The notes: a model not told the origin generated them from the letters alone. Counted from the first letter of the stretch, positions 30,734-43,338 are shown. The stretch is DNA of 64,000 nt from Proteus myxofaciens ATCC 19692 (GCF_001654855.1 NZ_LXEN01000014.1:1-64000); one strand, 5' to 3'. Translations and numbers: made by a program.

Positions 30734-31597
30734 TTACTTCATATTTTTAATCAAATCAACAAATCGGTTTAATACACTTGAGTGGTATTTAGATTTATAG
30801 ATATAACAACTATAAAGCAATGATGCTTGTGTCAATGGGATAAAGCATAGCGAAGAGTCACTTTCATTTTTTACCGGATTTTCATCAGTAATTAATAATG
30901 AGTGATGCGTTTGAATAAAATTTAAACAGCAATTTAAATCATCCATTATTCGTACTTTGGCTGATTTACCACTTTTATCAATTTTATTTTCTAAATTTTT
31001 TATTATTGCTGTTTTGTATAATGCGGGATCACAAAGCCAGATATTATCGCTTAACAGTGTATTAATATTATCGCCTACCTTCTCTATTAGCTCTTTTTGG
31101 CAACAGATCCCTAAGTATTTATTTTCTATTTTATGAATTAAACTAAATTTTTCGCTAATAATTTTCTCTGAACTTAATATAAATGTATTACCATCATAAT
31201 CAGGTATTTCTTCAAAGTTTTCTTTAGAAAATCTCATTATGTTAATATGGGAATAATTTTTATTTGCTGCCTGATAAAACTCTGTTAAATAGTGGCTTTT
31301 CCCCCAATCATAATAGACATGAATGCTGTTATTAATAATGCCTGATGTATGCTTTTTGGTTATCTCTTTTTCTTGAAGATAAAGAGATTTTAAATCATTA
31401 TAAAGCTCTAAGCCCTCTTGTGTCAGGCTCATACCGAACTTTTCTCTTTTAAATAAACGCTTTCCTAATACCGCCTCAAAATCTTTGATTGATTTTGCTA
31501 CAGGGGGTGTTGTTCTATTCATTACCCTAGCAGCTTTACTTAATGACCCATTTTCAACTACGGCCATAAAGGCCTCTAATTTACGAGAAAAAAACAT
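30734..31597 (-). CDS. LysR-type transcriptional regulator (divergent)
   Basis: 287 residues from the chosen ATG at 31597 (MFFSRKLEAF), which has AAAGGA upstream; an in-frame upstream ATG adds 11 residues that do not fit the family. An N-terminal winged helix-turn-helix (about 3-62; SLSKAARVMN...SIKDFEAVLGKRLF) is typical of LysR. The C-terminal effector domain is poorly conserved and Asn/Lys/Ile-rich. Base composition is more AT-rich than its neighbours and it sits next to tRNA-Tyr, suggesting acquisition. Target unknown. Confidence 0.75.
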   Translation of the reverse strand: MFFSRKLEAFMAVVENGSLSKAARVMNRTTPPVAKSIKDFEAVLGKRLFKREKFGMSLTQEGLELYNDLKSLYLQEKEITKKHTSGIINNSIHVYYDWGKSHYLTEFYQAANKNYSHINIMRFSKENFEEIPDYDGNTFILSSEKIISEKFSLIHKIENKYLGICCQKELIEKVGDNINTLLSDNIWLCDPALYKTAIIKNLENKIDKSGKSAKVRIMDDLNCCLNFIQTHHSLLITDENPVKNESDSSLCFIPLTQASLLYSCYIYKSKYHSSVLNRFVDLIKNMK

Positions 31598-32042
31598 AAA
31601 CCACCATTCCTTTGCTGTGTTGAATAACATAATTTCATTAATTCATTTAATGTAGATAAAATATATATTAATTAATTTTTAATCTCATTGTTATATAAAG
31701 TAGATATCGGTTTAAGCTATTCGTCACACCTCCTAATAAATATAATTTATAATTAAAAGTTTATTTTTATTATGTCATTTTTCTTTACATATAAAGAATT
31801 ATAATACTTACACCCTTCTATCAAAGATTAGTTTATGTTTCTACTCAATTTAATTAATATTTTTTATTACACAATCTTGTATTTTTATTAATTTATATTT
31901 TTTATTCTTTATTTTTTATTTAATTTATGAGTTTCCCATCTTGAAAAAGTGGATTATCATTAAATAGATTGACTTACATTCATTTTATTATCCTGATAGT
32001 ATAAGACATCCTATTATTCAATCTATAAATGGTTACTGTCAC
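31598..32042. other. Very AT-rich intergenic region before xthA
   Basis: 445 bp of almost pure A/T between divergent LysR and xthA genes; no gene or clear dyad seen. Composition suggests H-NS-bound DNA. Confidence 0.5.
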
Positions 32043-32849
32043 ATGAAATTTGTCTCTTTTAATATTAACGGATTACGTGCTCGTCCCCACCAGCTAGAAG
32101 CCATCGTTGAAAAACATCAGCCTGATGTGATTGGGCTACAAGAAACGAAAGTTCATGATGATATGTTTCCGCTAGAGATGGTAAGTGCGCTGGGTTACCA
32201 CGTTTTTTATCATGGGCAAAAAGGTCACTATGGTGTTGCTTTAATGACAAAAGCAAAACCTATCGCTGTTCGTAAAGGCTTTCCTGGTGATGATGATGAT
32301 GCCCAACGTCGTATGATTATGGCTGATATTGAAACGCCATCAGGGTTACTGACTGTGATGAATGGATATTTTCCTCAGGGGGAAAGTCGTTCTCATGAAA
32401 CAAAATTTCCAGCTAAAGAGAAATTTTATGCTGACCTTCAAAATTATCTGACAAATAGCTTACAGCCATCATCTCCCGTTTTAATTATGGGTGATTTAAA
32501 TATTAGCCCAACAGATAAAGATATTGGTATCGGCGAAAATAATATGAAACGCTGGCTAAAAATGGGTAAATGTTCATTTTTACCAGAAGAACGTGACTGG
32601 TTATCAACCTTAATGTCATGGGGATTAACAGATACTTATCGTCAACAATATCCTGAAGTAGACGATAAATTCTCATGGTTTGATTATCGCTCAAAAGGAT
32701 TTGATGATAATAGAGGCTTACGCATAGATTTATTATTAGCAAGTCGTTGTTTAGCAGATAACTGTATTTCCACTGGAATTGATTACGATATTCGTGGTAT
32801 GGAAAAACCTTCTGATCACGCTCCTATTTGGGCTGAATTTAACGTTTAA
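32043..32849 (+). CDS. xthA: Exodeoxyribonuclease III
   Basis: AP endonuclease and 3'-5' exonuclease of base-excision repair. 268 residues with the endonuclease/exonuclease/phosphatase fold: [10 protein letters not shown] at the N-terminus, LQETKV (catalytic Glu), GDLNISPTD (Asp/Asn pair), and the C-terminal [13 protein letters not shown] with the catalytic Asp-His. Full length and intact. Confidence 0.97.
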   Translation: MKFVSFNINGLRARPHQLEAIVEKHQPDVIGLQETKVHDDMFPLEMVSALGYHVFYHGQKGHYGVALMTKAKPIAVRKGFPGDDDDAQRRMIMADIETPSGLLTVMNGYFPQGESRSHETKFPAKEKFYADLQNYLTNSLQPSSPVLIMGDLNISPTDKDIGIGENNMKRWLKMGKCSFLPEERDWLSTLMSWGLTDTYRQQYPEVDDKFSWFDYRSKGFDDNRGLRIDLLLASRCLADNCISTGIDYDIRGMEKPSDHAPIWAEFNV

Positions 32850-32869
32850 TTCCAATACACTTATTATTT

Positions 32870-32912
32870 AAAAAGAACACTTCCCATTATTTTCAAGAAG
32901 TGTTCTTTTTTA
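32870..32912. terminator. Bidirectional terminator between xthA and topB
   Basis: Perfect 14-bp stem AAAAAGAACACTTC / GAAGTGTTCTTTTT with a 13-base loop, between convergent genes. Confidence 0.9.
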
Positions 32913-32957
32913 TTTAATTATTTAATTATTTAGATACGTCATCTCGTTATCTTTAAT

Positions 32958-34922
32958 TTAACCTTCTTCTGAACTCGTTGCCTTCTTTGCATTTTTTTTA
33001 TTACTCGGTTTCGTTTCATGTTGCTTTTTAGTATTTGCCTTGCGCTTTTTATTATATGAAGGTGCAGGTAAGTTTCTAAACGCTTGAATATTAGGGCGGC
33101 GTTTTGCCTGGGTAATAAGTTCAATTAACGTGTTATTCAGTGGCATCATAAAGTCTTGATACTTAAATTGCTTCTCACTGATTTGCGTTAATATCGATTC
33201 CCAATGCGCTGTCATATCAGGTAATGTAGCCATATCAGGTAATACATGAATGAGCGCTTTACCTGCTGGCGTTGAATTAATCGCTCTACCTTTCTTTTGC
33301 AAAAAACCTCGCCTAAAAAGTAATTCAATAATTCCAGCGCGAGTTGCTTCTGTTCCTAATCCATCTGTTGCTCTTAGGATTTTCTTTAACTCTTTATCTT
33401 GCACAAAACGCGCTATTCCTGTCATCGCAGATAATAATGTGGCATCAGTAAAAGGTCTAGGTGGTTGCGTTTGCTTTTCAACTATTTCGCCTTTTTCACA
33501 TAATAATTCATCACCTTTAGCCACAATAGGAAGAGGTAAGCCATCATTATCTGAATCTTGCTCTTTACTGCCTAAAAACACTCGCCAACCTGCTTGTGCT
33601 AAAAAACGTGCTTTTGCAATAAATTTACCGTTTTCAATATCAAGTTCAATAACACACTTACGATAGACCGCATCTGGCATAAACTGCATTAAATATTGGC
33701 GTGCAATAAGATAGTAAATATTCTTTTCGTTTTCATTTAACGAAATATTACCCGTTTTTGCAGTAGGAATAATCGCATGGTGTGCATCAACTTTTTTATC
33801 ATCCCAGCATCGATTTTTTTTATCAATATTTAATGTTTCTTCTGGTAATAAACTCGTCTCATGCACACTAATCGCATTAATTACCGCATGACGACCTGCA
33901 AAATGTTCATCAGGAAGGTAGCGACTATCAGAACGGGGATATGTAATTAATTTATGTGTTTCATATAATCTCTGACAGGTATCTAACACTTGCTGTGCGC
34001 TTAAACCAAAACGCCTAGCGGCTTCAATTTGCAAAGAAGATAATGAAAAAGGTAAAGGCGCAATCTCAGATTCTTGTTTGTCTTGATAATCTGTGACTTT
34101 TGCAGGTTTACCTTCAATTCGCTCAATAACATGCTCTGCAAGCTTGCGATTGAGTAAACGCCCTTCTTCATCTTGCCAAGCTTCACAGGCTTCACTTGGT
34201 TGCCAAATTGCAGTAAAGCGCTCATCAGCAGGTGTGACAACATGTGCTTTTACTTCAAAAAAATCTTTAGGTATAAAATTTTCTATTTCTTCATCACGAC
34301 GAACAACTAAGCCTAATACTGGCGTTTGTACTCGTCCTACTGAAAGCACACCTTGGTAGCCATTTCTTTGGCCTAACAAGGTATAAGCACGCGTCATATT
34401 GATACCATAAAGCCAATCAGCTCGGGCTCTTGCTAGTGCAGAAACACACAAAGGAATAAACTCATGATTAAAGCGCAATTTATCAATAGCACGTGATACT
34501 GCGGCTGGGTTTAAATCATTAATCAAACAGCGACGTGCTTGCTTTTTTTGCTCTTCAGTAATGTTTAAGTAATTTAACACCTCATCGACAAGCAATTGTC
34601 CTTCACGGTCAGGGTCTCCAGCATGAATCACTTCATCTGCTTGCTTCAATAGAGTTTTTATTATGTTTAATTGCTTTTTTACATCAGCACGCGGTTTAAG
34701 CTGCCATTTTTGAGGAATAATAGGAAGATCTTCTAATGACCAGCGAGCGTATCGCGGGTCATAAGCATCTGGCTCAGCCTGCTCAAGTAAATGGCCAACA
34801 CACCATGTTACATACTGGTTATCACCACAAAGTATAAATCCATCCCCTCTTTTATGAGGTTTAGGTAATACATCAGCAATGGCTCGAGCAAGGCTGGGTT
34901 TTTCTGCAATAAATAATCTCAT
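32958..34922 (-). CDS. topB: DNA topoisomerase III
   Basis: Type IA topoisomerase that decatenates replication intermediates and works with RecQ. About 654 residues: TOPRIM domain at the N-terminus (FIAEKPSLA and [12 protein letters not shown]), catalytic tyrosine in [13 protein letters not shown], and a basic Lys-rich C-terminal tail. The start at 34922 (MRLFIAEKP) is used because it matches E. coli exactly and follows the selD stop by 4 bp; the alternative 7 codons upstream would overlap selD. Confidence 0.96.
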   Translation of the reverse strand: MRLFIAEKPSLARAIADVLPKPHKRGDGFILCGDNQYVTWCVGHLLEQAEPDAYDPRYARWSLEDLPIIPQKWQLKPRADVKKQLNIIKTLLKQADEVIHAGDPDREGQLLVDEVLNYLNITEEQKKQARRCLINDLNPAAVSRAIDKLRFNHEFIPLCVSALARARADWLYGINMTRAYTLLGQRNGYQGVLSVGRVQTPVLGLVVRRDEEIENFIPKDFFEVKAHVVTPADERFTAIWQPSEACEAWQDEEGRLLNRKLAEHVIERIEGKPAKVTDYQDKQESEIAPLPFSLSSLQIEAARRFGLSAQQVLDTCQRLYETHKLITYPRSDSRYLPDEHFAGRHAVINAISVHETSLLPEETLNIDKKNRCWDDKKVDAHHAIIPTAKTGNISLNENEKNIYYLIARQYLMQFMPDAVYRKCVIELDIENGKFIAKARFLAQAGWRVFLGSKEQDSDNDGLPLPIVAKGDELLCEKGEIVEKQTQPPRPFTDATLLSAMTGIARFVQDKELKKILRATDGLGTEATRAGIIELLFRRGFLQKKGRAINSTPAGKALIHVLPDMATLPDMTAHWESILTQISEKQFKYQDFMMPLNNTLIELITQAKRRPNIQAFRNLPAPSYNKKRKANTKKQHETKPSNKKNAKKATSSEEG

Positions 34923-34926
34923 TACG

Positions 34927-35970
34927 TTAGTTTGTGACTTCAATCAACGCATTACCTGCTATGGGCTCAATTAATTCACCGATAGAAGTTAATTTAATAT
35001 CAAAACGAGCAGCGACTTCTTTTACCTTATCAACTGCGTCAGGTAAAACTGCAAGTAATAATCCACCAGATGTTTGTGGATCACAAAGTAGTTTACGTTG
35101 CATGTCACTCATATCGCCAATTAAGTGACCATAACTATCAAAATTACGGCCAGTACCACCAGGTACACAGCCTTGTGTTATATATGATTCAATTTCAGGT
35201 AATTTCGGTACTTGTGAGAAATGAATGTTGGCATGTACATTCGAGCCTTCACAAATTTCACTAAGATGACCTAATAATCCAAAACCGGTGACATCCGTCA
35301 TTGCTGTTACACCGTCTATATCAGAAAAATCAGCACCTGCTTTATTCATTTGGCACATAACTTCTGTCGCAAGACCTTGGTGCTCTGGTTTTAAGAGTCC
35401 TTTTTTCTCTGCTGTTGTTAATACACCAATGCCTAATGGCTTAGTTAGAAAAAGTTGGCATCCTGCTTTGGCTGCATTATTTTTCTTTACTTTACTAACA
35501 GGAACAACGCCTGTTACTGCAAGACCGAAAATAGGCTCTGGTGCATCGATCGAGTGCCCACCAGCAAGTGAAATACCCGCTTCTTTACAAGCCGCACGTC
35601 CACCTTCTGTCACTTCTCTTGCAATTTCAGGTGATAGTTTATCAATTGGCCAACCTAAAATAGCAATAGCCATAATGGGTTTGCCACCCATGGCAAAAAT
35701 ATCGCTAATCGCATTCGTTGCTGCAATACGACCAAAATCATACGGATTATCGACAATTGGCATAAAAAAGTCAGTTGTACTAATAATACCGGTGCCATTA
35801 CCTAAATCATAAACAGCAGCATCATCTTTCGTTTCATTTCCTACCAATAGATTAGGATCATGAAATTTTTCTTGCTCACTATGCAAAATAGTTTCAAGTA
35901 CTTTAGGCGAGATTTTACAACCACAACCTGCGCCATGACTATATTGTGTTAATCGTACTGTTTCAGGCAT
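34927..35970 (-). CDS. selD: Selenide, water dikinase SelD (selenophosphate synthase)
   Basis: Makes selenophosphate for selenocysteine tRNA and selenouridine. 347 residues with the glycine-rich HGAGCGCK element holding the catalytic Cys (Cys, not Sec, near residue 16-18), a conserved lysine nearby, and AIR-synthase-type ATP-binding residues ([24 protein letters not shown]). Middle gene of ydjA-selD-topB, with 15 bp to ydjA. Its presence suggests selenoprotein use, for example formate dehydrogenase. Confidence 0.96.
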   Translation of the reverse strand: MPETVRLTQYSHGAGCGCKISPKVLETILHSEQEKFHDPNLLVGNETKDDAAVYDLGNGTGIISTTDFFMPIVDNPYDFGRIAATNAISDIFAMGGKPIMAIAILGWPIDKLSPEIAREVTEGGRAACKEAGISLAGGHSIDAPEPIFGLAVTGVVPVSKVKKNNAAKAGCQLFLTKPLGIGVLTTAEKKGLLKPEHQGLATEVMCQMNKAGADFSDIDGVTAMTDVTGFGLLGHLSEICEGSNVHANIHFSQVPKLPEIESYITQGCVPGGTGRNFDSYGHLIGDMSDMQRKLLCDPQTSGGLLLAVLPDAVDKVKEVAARFDIKLTSIGELIEPIAGNALIEVTN

Positions 35971-35985
35971 AACCTATCATCCTCT

Positions 35986-36537
35986 TTAAAAGTAAGTCAC
36001 AAAATCAGTTAAGTCAGCAGGAGAAGCCGTTGTTGGTGCAGACAATGAAGGTGTGCCTAAATAGAGAAAACCCACAATATGATCGTGTTCACCACAGCCA
36101 AGCCCTTCTCTCACAACAGTATCATGAGTCCAAGAACCAGACCGCCAAATGCCACCGAATCCTTGAGCCACAGCAGCCATTTGCATAGCCTGTACACTAC
36201 AACCAGCAGCAACAATTTGTTCCCATTCAGGCACTTTAGGGTGTTGTTTTACCGTCGCAATTACCGTGATGATAAGCGGAGCACGAAAAGGCGCATTTTT
36301 TGCTTTTTCTTCAACGTCAGAGCCTAAATTACTGGTCACTGCCGCTTTGTGTAATAATTCGCTAAAGCGTTCAATTCCTTCATTTTGCATAACGACAAAA
36401 CGCCAAGGTTTCAATGCACCATGATCAGGTGCTCTCATACCTGCTTGCAAAATTGCATCAAGCGCTTTGTTATCAGGTGCCGGTGTAGTCAGTCGAGAAG
36501 CTGAACGACGGTTTAAAAGCAGTGTTAATGCATCCAT
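35986..36537 (-). CDS. ydjA: Nitroreductase-family protein YdjA
   Basis: 183-residue FMN-dependent oxidoreductase-like protein, the smallest nitroreductase type. The N-terminal [12 protein letters not shown] (FMN phosphate-binding Arg) and [14 protein letters not shown] match the family. Physiological substrate is unknown. First gene of a probable ydjA-selD-topB operon; AGGAG precedes the ATG. Confidence 0.93.
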   Translation of the reverse strand: MDALTLLLNRRSASRLTTPAPDNKALDAILQAGMRAPDHGALKPWRFVVMQNEGIERFSELLHKAAVTSNLGSDVEEKAKNAPFRAPLIITVIATVKQHPKVPEWEQIVAAGCSVQAMQMAAVAQGFGGIWRSGSWTHDTVVREGLGCGEHDHIVGFLYLGTPSLSAPTTASPADLTDFVTYF

Positions 36538-37170
36538 TTTTTGATTCTCCTGTCAGCATATTATTTTAGCAATATCCCACACTTATCGGTATGGACAATT
36601 GTTATCAATTCTCAGTATAACAAACTGTTATCTTACCACCATCCTTAAATTTAAGCGGAAAATTTTTATAAATTAAGGAGTAAGATTATTGCTACTATTT
36701 TTCATTCATGGCATACATGTTTAAAATTTACCTGCTAATTACATGCACATTTACACTTGTTTTTTAAGTAATGACAATTCATTAAGGTTTTATTTTATAA
36801 CCATCGCTTAGTATTGTTTTATTAAAATAAGACGCTGGTTTGCAAAATAATTAACACTAACTTAAGCAAATAGGTATTGAAAATAGTCATGATAAATCAA
36901 TGACAGACTTTCAATATCAACTATATTAGAATGTTGATTATTCTTGTATTAAATTCATTCTGTTAAATGGGACTTTCACATAAAATGTCATTGTAAATTG
37001 TAATCAATAGCGCCATTTTCATTACATTCTATTTGTGTGATGTTTTTAAGATGAACATTTATAGAAAGAGTTAAGTATTCAGCTAGTTATAACAGTGAAT
37101 TTACCGTCTACTAATAATTCTAGCAAAACTGTTTAGGATTAAATTTAGCTTTACATGATGTGGAGATAAT
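36538..37170. other. ydjA-sppA divergent intergenic region
   Basis: 633 bp, AT-rich, with no supportable gene. It holds the divergent promoters of ydjA and sppA; no recognised regulator box was identified. A TGGAG ribosome-binding site serves sppA. Confidence 0.5.
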
Positions 37171-39027
37171 ATGAATAAAATTATGGGGTTAATAGGTGCA
37201 ATATTTAAATTTAGTTGGCGCGTTATTAACTTTATCAGGCAGTTAATCTTAAACGTTATTTTCTTCGTTCTACTATTTGTTGTTATTGGTATATTTTTTA
37301 TTGCCAAAGATACACAAAAGCCTACTGATTATGATGGTGCTTTATTAGTCAATCTTAAAGGTGTTATTGTTGATCAAACTGCTAATCAAAGTCCATTAGG
37401 TCAAGTTGGTAGAGAGTTATTGGGTGTATCTGCTAGCCAATTACAAGAAAATTCATTATTTGAAGTTGTTGACACACTACGTAGTGCTGCTCGCGATCCT
37501 AAGATTAAAGGTATGGTATTAAAGCTTGATGAATTTGCAGGTGCAGATCAGCCTTCTTTAAATTATATAGGAAAAGCGCTAACCGAATTTAAAAAAACAG
37601 GGAAACCTATTTTCGCCATCAGCGGTTACTATACTCAACCTCAATATTATCTTGCCTCTTATGCTGATAAAGTTTATCTCACGTCATTAGGCTCAGTCGG
37701 TATTACAGGTTTTGGTTTCCAAAATCTTTACTTCAAAAGTTTATTAGACAAACTTAAAGTTAATACACATATTTTCCGTGTTGGTACTTATAAATCTGCT
37801 GTTGAACCTTTAATGCGTGATGATATGTCAGCAGCCTCTCGTGAGGCATCAGAGCGTTTAGTCAACGTACTATGGTCTAATTACGTTACACAGCTTGCTG
37901 AAAATCGTAGCATTACTAAAGAAGATGTATTCCCTGGTGCTCAAGCCATGATTGAAAAATTGCGTAAAGCCGATGGCGATAACGCAACTTATGCACTTAA
38001 TCAAAAACTCGTTGATAGCGTAAAATCTTACGCTGAATTTGAAGCCGATATGACAGAAACTTTTGACTGGGATCAGGATAAAAAACAGTTTAAAAACATC
38101 AGTATTTATGATTATGCTTCTAACTTAACGGCTGATATTCCTGAAAATGATAACGGTAATATCGCTGTTGTCGTTGTTCAAGGTGCAATTATTGATGGTG
38201 AAAGTATTCCAGGATCAGCAGGAGGCATCACTATCGCTAACCAAATTCGTCAAGCACGTCTTGATCCTAATATCAAAGCCCTTGTTTTACGTGTAAATAG
38301 CCCTGGTGGTAGTGTTTCGGCCTCAGAACAAATTCGTAGTGAAATCGAAGCCTTTAAACAACAAAAGAAACATGTTGTCGTTTCAATGGGTGGTCTTGCT
38401 GCATCAGGGGGGTATTGGATCTCAACACCAGCAACTAAGATTATCGCTAGCCCTTCAACGCTCACCGGCTCTATTGGTATTTTTGGTGTAATCAATACTT
38501 TTGAAAATACATTAAGTGAAGTCGGTGTTTATAGTGATGGTGTTAAAACATCACCATTAGCAGGACTTTCTATTACAAATAAATTATCACCTGAGTTTTC
38601 AGAGTTGTTTCAAATTAATATCGAAAGTGGTTATAAAACATTTATTAATTTAGTTGCTAAATCTCGTCATAAAACTCCAGAGCAAGTTGATCAGATTGCG
38701 CAAGGCCGAGTTTGGGTCGGATTAGATGCAAAAAATGTGGGCTTAGTCGATGAATTCGGTGATTTTGATACTGCAATTGATGTAGCTGCAAAAATGGCAG
38801 ATATTAAAGAGCCTGTTGTTGATTGGATGAAACCAGAATTAAGTTTATCTGAGCAGATATTAATGAGTCTTTCATCTAGCGCTAAAGTGCTCATTCCAGA
38901 TCCATTACAAGCATATTTACCCGCACCTTTACTTAATGAGATGAAAACGAAAACAGAGTTTTATCGTAATATGAACGATCCACAAAATCGTTATTCCTAT
39001 TGTTTATCTTGTGGTGATATTCAATAA
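37171..39027 (+). CDS. sppA: Protease IV (signal peptide peptidase SppA, 67K type)
   Basis: Inner-membrane serine protease that digests cleaved signal peptides in the periplasm. 618 residues: N-terminal membrane anchor (about 18-45), then two tandem S49 domains. The Ser/Lys dyad is visible as K208 (GTYKSA) in the first repeat and S412 (LAASGGYW) in the second, matching the E. coli arrangement. Followed by ansA and pncA as in E. coli. Confidence 0.95.
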   Translation: MNKIMGLIGAIFKFSWRVINFIRQLILNVIFFVLLFVVIGIFFIAKDTQKPTDYDGALLVNLKGVIVDQTANQSPLGQVGRELLGVSASQLQENSLFEVVDTLRSAARDPKIKGMVLKLDEFAGADQPSLNYIGKALTEFKKTGKPIFAISGYYTQPQYYLASYADKVYLTSLGSVGITGFGFQNLYFKSLLDKLKVNTHIFRVGTYKSAVEPLMRDDMSAASREASERLVNVLWSNYVTQLAENRSITKEDVFPGAQAMIEKLRKADGDNATYALNQKLVDSVKSYAEFEADMTETFDWDQDKKQFKNISIYDYASNLTADIPENDNGNIAVVVVQGAIIDGESIPGSAGGITIANQIRQARLDPNIKALVLRVNSPGGSVSASEQIRSEIEAFKQQKKHVVVSMGGLAASGGYWISTPATKIIASPSTLTGSIGIFGVINTFENTLSEVGVYSDGVKTSPLAGLSITNKLSPEFSELFQINIESGYKTFINLVAKSRHKTPEQVDQIAQGRVWVGLDAKNVGLVDEFGDFDTAIDVAAKMADIKEPVVDWMKPELSLSEQILMSLSSSAKVLIPDPLQAYLPAPLLNEMKTKTEFYRNMNDPQNRYSYCLSCGDIQ

Positions 39028-39040
39028 CGCATCTATTTTA

Positions 39041-39072
39041 TGTACCTGTTCAATTAGAGCAGGTACATTTCT
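39041..39072 (+). terminator. sppA terminator
   Basis: Stem TGTACCTG / CAGGTACA with an 11-base loop, followed by TTTCTC, immediately after sppA. The T run is short. Confidence 0.75.
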
Positions 39073-39272
39073 CTAACAATTACCCGTTTTGGTAATATAA
39101 TATGCTTAAGCTTATTTAACTTATTTTTTATCTTAAATAATTTAATACAATGATTTAACACATCATTTTTTATTTTTTTGTTTTTTGTTTTTTTAACGCC
39201 TACCTTTTTTTATTCTGTAAACCCCCTATAATGAGTTATTTCTTACAACAGATAATAAGAGTGCTCATACTG

Positions 39273-40295
39273 ATGCAAAAAAAATCAATTTACGTTGTCT
39301 ATACGGGTGGAACTATCGGTATGCAACATTCTTCTCATGGTTATATTCCTGTATCTGGGCATCTACAACGTCAATTAGCTAAAATGCCAGAATTCCATCG
39401 CGAAGAAATGCCTGATTTCACGATAAAAGAGCATCTTCCATTAATTGACTCTTCTAATATTACACCTGAAGATTGGCAATCTATCGCTGATGACATCAGC
39501 AAAAATTATGATAATTATGATGGATTCGTTATTCTGCATGGTACTGATACAATGGCATTTACGGCTTCTGCTCTCTCCTTTATGTTTGAGAATTTAAGTA
39601 AACCCGTTATTGTTACAGGCTCTCAAATTCCATTAGAAGCTTTGCGTTCCGATGGTCAAACTAATTTATTGAATGCCCTCTATATTGCTGCACATCATGC
39701 TATTAACGAAGTTGCCTTATTCTTTAATAATACGCTCTATCGCGGAAATCGTGCTGTAAAAGCACATGCTGATGGATTTAATGCATTTGCCTCACCGAAT
39801 AGCGTTCCACTGTTAGAGGCGGGTATTAATATTAAAACATTTAAAATCAGTCCATTTCCAACGCAAAAAGGGAAATTTATTGCACACACCATCACACCTC
39901 AACCGATAGGCGTTGTCACTATCTATCCTGGTCTTTCTGATGAGGTGATTAATAATATTTTAATGCAGCCTGTAAAAGCGCTGATTTTACGTTCTTATGG
40001 TGTCGGTAATGCACCTTCTCATCCAGCATTATTATCTGCATTACAAGATGCAATAGAACGAGAGATTGTTATTATCAATCTAACGCAATGTATTTCAGGG
40101 CGCGTTAATATGAAAGGCTATGCGACAGGACAAGCATTAGCAGATGCTGGCGTCATTAGTGGGTATGATATGACTTTTGAAGCAGCTTTGACTAAACTTC
40201 ATTATCTGCTTAGCCAACAATATAGCTACACTGAAATATGCGCTTTAATGCAACAGAATTTACGTGGTGAAATGACACTCGATGATAACGATTAA
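39273..40295 (+). CDS. ansA: Cytoplasmic L-asparaginase I
   Basis: Hydrolyses L-asparagine to aspartate and ammonia. 340 residues from ATG 39273 (MQKKSIYVVYTGGTIGM), chosen because it matches E. coli AnsA; an upstream in-frame ATG would add 14 hydrophobic residues resembling a false signal peptide. Catalytic threonine motifs are YTGGTIG near the N-terminus and LHGTDTMAFTAS around residue 90. It lacks a signal peptide, consistent with type I. 18 bp separate it from pncA, so they form an operon. Confidence 0.93.
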   Translation: MQKKSIYVVYTGGTIGMQHSSHGYIPVSGHLQRQLAKMPEFHREEMPDFTIKEHLPLIDSSNITPEDWQSIADDISKNYDNYDGFVILHGTDTMAFTASALSFMFENLSKPVIVTGSQIPLEALRSDGQTNLLNALYIAAHHAINEVALFFNNTLYRGNRAVKAHADGFNAFASPNSVPLLEAGINIKTFKISPFPTQKGKFIAHTITPQPIGVVTIYPGLSDEVINNILMQPVKALILRSYGVGNAPSHPALLSALQDAIEREIVIINLTQCISGRVNMKGYATGQALADAGVISGYDMTFEAALTKLHYLLSQQYSYTEICALMQQNLRGEMTLDDND

Positions 40296-40313
40296 GTCTA
40301 TAGGTAGTTATTT

Positions 40314-40958
40314 ATGAAAAATTCAGCGTTATTACTCATTGATATACAAAATGATTTTTGTACAGGTGGTTCATTAGCTGTTGATAAAAGTGATAACGTT
40401 GTACAAATAGCGAATCAGATGATCGGTCATTTTAATCAAACCCACGGTGTTATTATTGCTAGTCAAGATTGGCATCCTGCTAATCACCTCAGCTTCGCAG
40501 TAAATTCAAATACTCTTATCGGTGAAGTTGGTGAATTAAATGGTCTACCTCAAGTATGGTGGCCTGTTCATTGTGTTCAAGATAGCAATGGCGCAGATTT
40601 TCATCCCTCTCTCAACAAACATTTAATTGAGCATATTATTTATAAAGGTCAAAATCGCCATATTGATAGTTACAGCGCTTTTTTTGATAACGACCATAAA
40701 TACCAAACAGGTTTACATACTCTATTACAAAAATTGAATATTGATCATCTTTATATTCTCGGTATTGCAACGGATTACTGTGTGAAATTTACAGTGCTGG
40801 ATGCGCTTGATCTGGGTTATCAAGTTTCGGTTATAACTGATGGTTGTCAAGGTGTGAATATTCAAGAAAATGATAGCGAAGAGGCATTAGCACAGATGCA
40901 AAATAAAGGTGCAAGATTGGTGATATCTCAATTAATACTACACCATAATAATAAATAA
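40314..40958 (+). CDS. pncA: Nicotinamidase / pyrazinamidase
   Basis: Deamidates nicotinamide to nicotinate in NAD salvage. 214 residues of the cysteine-hydrolase (isochorismatase) fold with catalytic triad D10 (LLIDIQNDF), K111 (YKGQN) and C156 (ATDYCVKF), plus the metal-binding D52-x-H54 in QDWHPANH. Full length, in an ansA-pncA operon. Confidence 0.95.
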   Translation: MKNSALLLIDIQNDFCTGGSLAVDKSDNVVQIANQMIGHFNQTHGVIIASQDWHPANHLSFAVNSNTLIGEVGELNGLPQVWWPVHCVQDSNGADFHPSLNKHLIEHIIYKGQNRHIDSYSAFFDNDHKYQTGLHTLLQKLNIDHLYILGIATDYCVKFTVLDALDLGYQVSVITDGCQGVNIQENDSEEALAQMQNKGARLVISQLILHHNNK

Positions 40959-40998
40959 AATATATTATTTATATTACTGTTAGTACAATAAAAAGAGG

Positions 40999-41030
40999 AG
41001 GCAATGAATAAAAAAGATTTATCATTGCCT
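40999..41030 (-). terminator. Stem-loop between pncA and yeaC
   Basis: Perfect 9-bp arms AGGCAATGA / TCATTGCCT with a 14-base loop; on the minus strand it is followed by CCTCTTTTTATTG, so it probably ends yeaC transcription. Confidence 0.65.
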
Positions 41031-41058
41031 TAGTGAATTTTGATGTAACCAAGAAGAT

Positions 41059-41337
41059 TTAATCATCTATCGGTGTTAATGTTGCTAAACGCTCAGATTG
41101 AAATTGTGTTTTTAATTCTTGCTTACTTTTTATGGTAATTTCACCATTAGTACCAATAGTCATATGCTCAGGAGAATGATTATTCTTTGCCTGCCATAAT
41201 AATACTATCTGCATACAGTGTTCTTTTTGTTGTTCAGTTAATGCAACACCATCTGGCCATTTACCTAATTCAACAGCAGTTGAAAGACGTTGATAAATCT
41301 CAGGTGTCACCATCGAAATTAGCTCATTCACTTCCAT
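41059..41337 (-). CDS. yeaC: YeaC family protein (DUF1315)
   Basis: A 92-residue cytoplasmic protein of unknown function. The whole sequence, with MVTPEIYQRLSTAVELGKWPDG at the start and the central glutamine-rich EQQKEHCMQ segment, matches the small conserved YeaC family. It lies beside msrB on the same strand as in E. coli. Confidence 0.88.
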   Translation of the reverse strand: MEVNELISMVTPEIYQRLSTAVELGKWPDGVALTEQQKEHCMQIVLLWQAKNNHSPEHMTIGTNGEITIKSKQELKTQFQSERLATLTPIDD

Positions 41338-41447
41338 TGCTTGCCTCTTAATTCAGTCGCAACCCTATGAATTATATTAATTTTTAATTACCAAGTGATA
41401 ACTATACATTACCATTATATTACTAGCTATAACTACTTAGTTCATTA

Positions 41448-41486
41448 ATTAAACGCTGAATCGTTTTTTCAGTTGTTTAATTATTG
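41448..41486. repeat. Inverted repeat between yeaC and msrB
   Basis: Arms TAATTAAAC..CTGA and TCAG..GTTTAATTA pair with small internal mismatches around a T-rich loop, 17 bp downstream of msrB. No T tail on the minus strand follows, so termination is uncertain. Confidence 0.45.
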
Positions 41487-41502
41487 TGAAATTCCTTTTA
41501 TA

Positions 41503-41940
41503 TCAGCCCTTTTGTTCTTCACCAGAGCCACTATTTGTAAAGGAAAGTGATGCTGAATTAACACAATAACGCTCACCTGTTGGTGCTGGGCCATCATTAA
41601 AAACGTGACCTAAATGTGCATCACATTGTTGGCAACGTATTTCTGTTCTTTTCATATTATGCGAGAAATCATCAATATAACGAATCGCGTTATCACTCAC
41701 TGGTTGATAAAAACTAGGCCAACCACAGCCTGCATCAAACTTAGTATCAGAATAAAATAAAGGTGCAGAACAACAGATACAGTGATAAATACCTGTTTCG
41801 TGGTTATGAAGTAATTTACCACTAAACGGGGGTTCTGTGCCCTGTTGTTGTGTCACGTAATGTTGCATTTCATTGAGTGTTGATAAATCAAGGCGATCAT
41901 TATTCTTACCATTGCTCACGTTCTTTTTTTTATCTACCAT
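41503..41940 (-). CDS. msrB: Peptide methionine-(R)-S-oxide reductase MsrB
   Basis: Repairs oxidised methionine (R epimer). 145 residues with zinc cysteines C54, C57, C103 and C106 and the catalytic cysteine C126 in RYCVNSASL; the GCGWPSF motif is also present. GAGG precedes the ATG. Divergent from gapA across a shared region with a CRP site. Confidence 0.96.
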   Translation of the reverse strand: MVDKKKNVSNGKNNDRLDLSTLNEMQHYVTQQQGTEPPFSGKLLHNHETGIYHCICCSAPLFYSDTKFDAGCGWPSFYQPVSDNAIRYIDDFSHNMKRTEIRCQQCDAHLGHVFNDGPAPTGERYCVNSASLSFTNSGSGEEQKG

Positions 41941-43277
<1,337 letters not shown>

Positions 43278-43306
43278 TTAGAGCTTAAGAAAGCAAGATT
43301 TCTCTT

Positions 43307-43338
43307 AGAGCCACCCTTTAGGTGGCTCTTTTATTTTT
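43307..43338 (+). terminator. gapA terminator
   Basis: Perfect 9-bp stem AGAGCCACC / GGTGGCTCT with a 5-base loop and a T-rich tail. Confidence 0.93.

Noticed and set aside
35288-35812. A 174-codon plus-strand frame opposite selD
   Set aside because: Antisense shadow of a strongly conserved gene; no ribosome-binding site and no recognisable domain.
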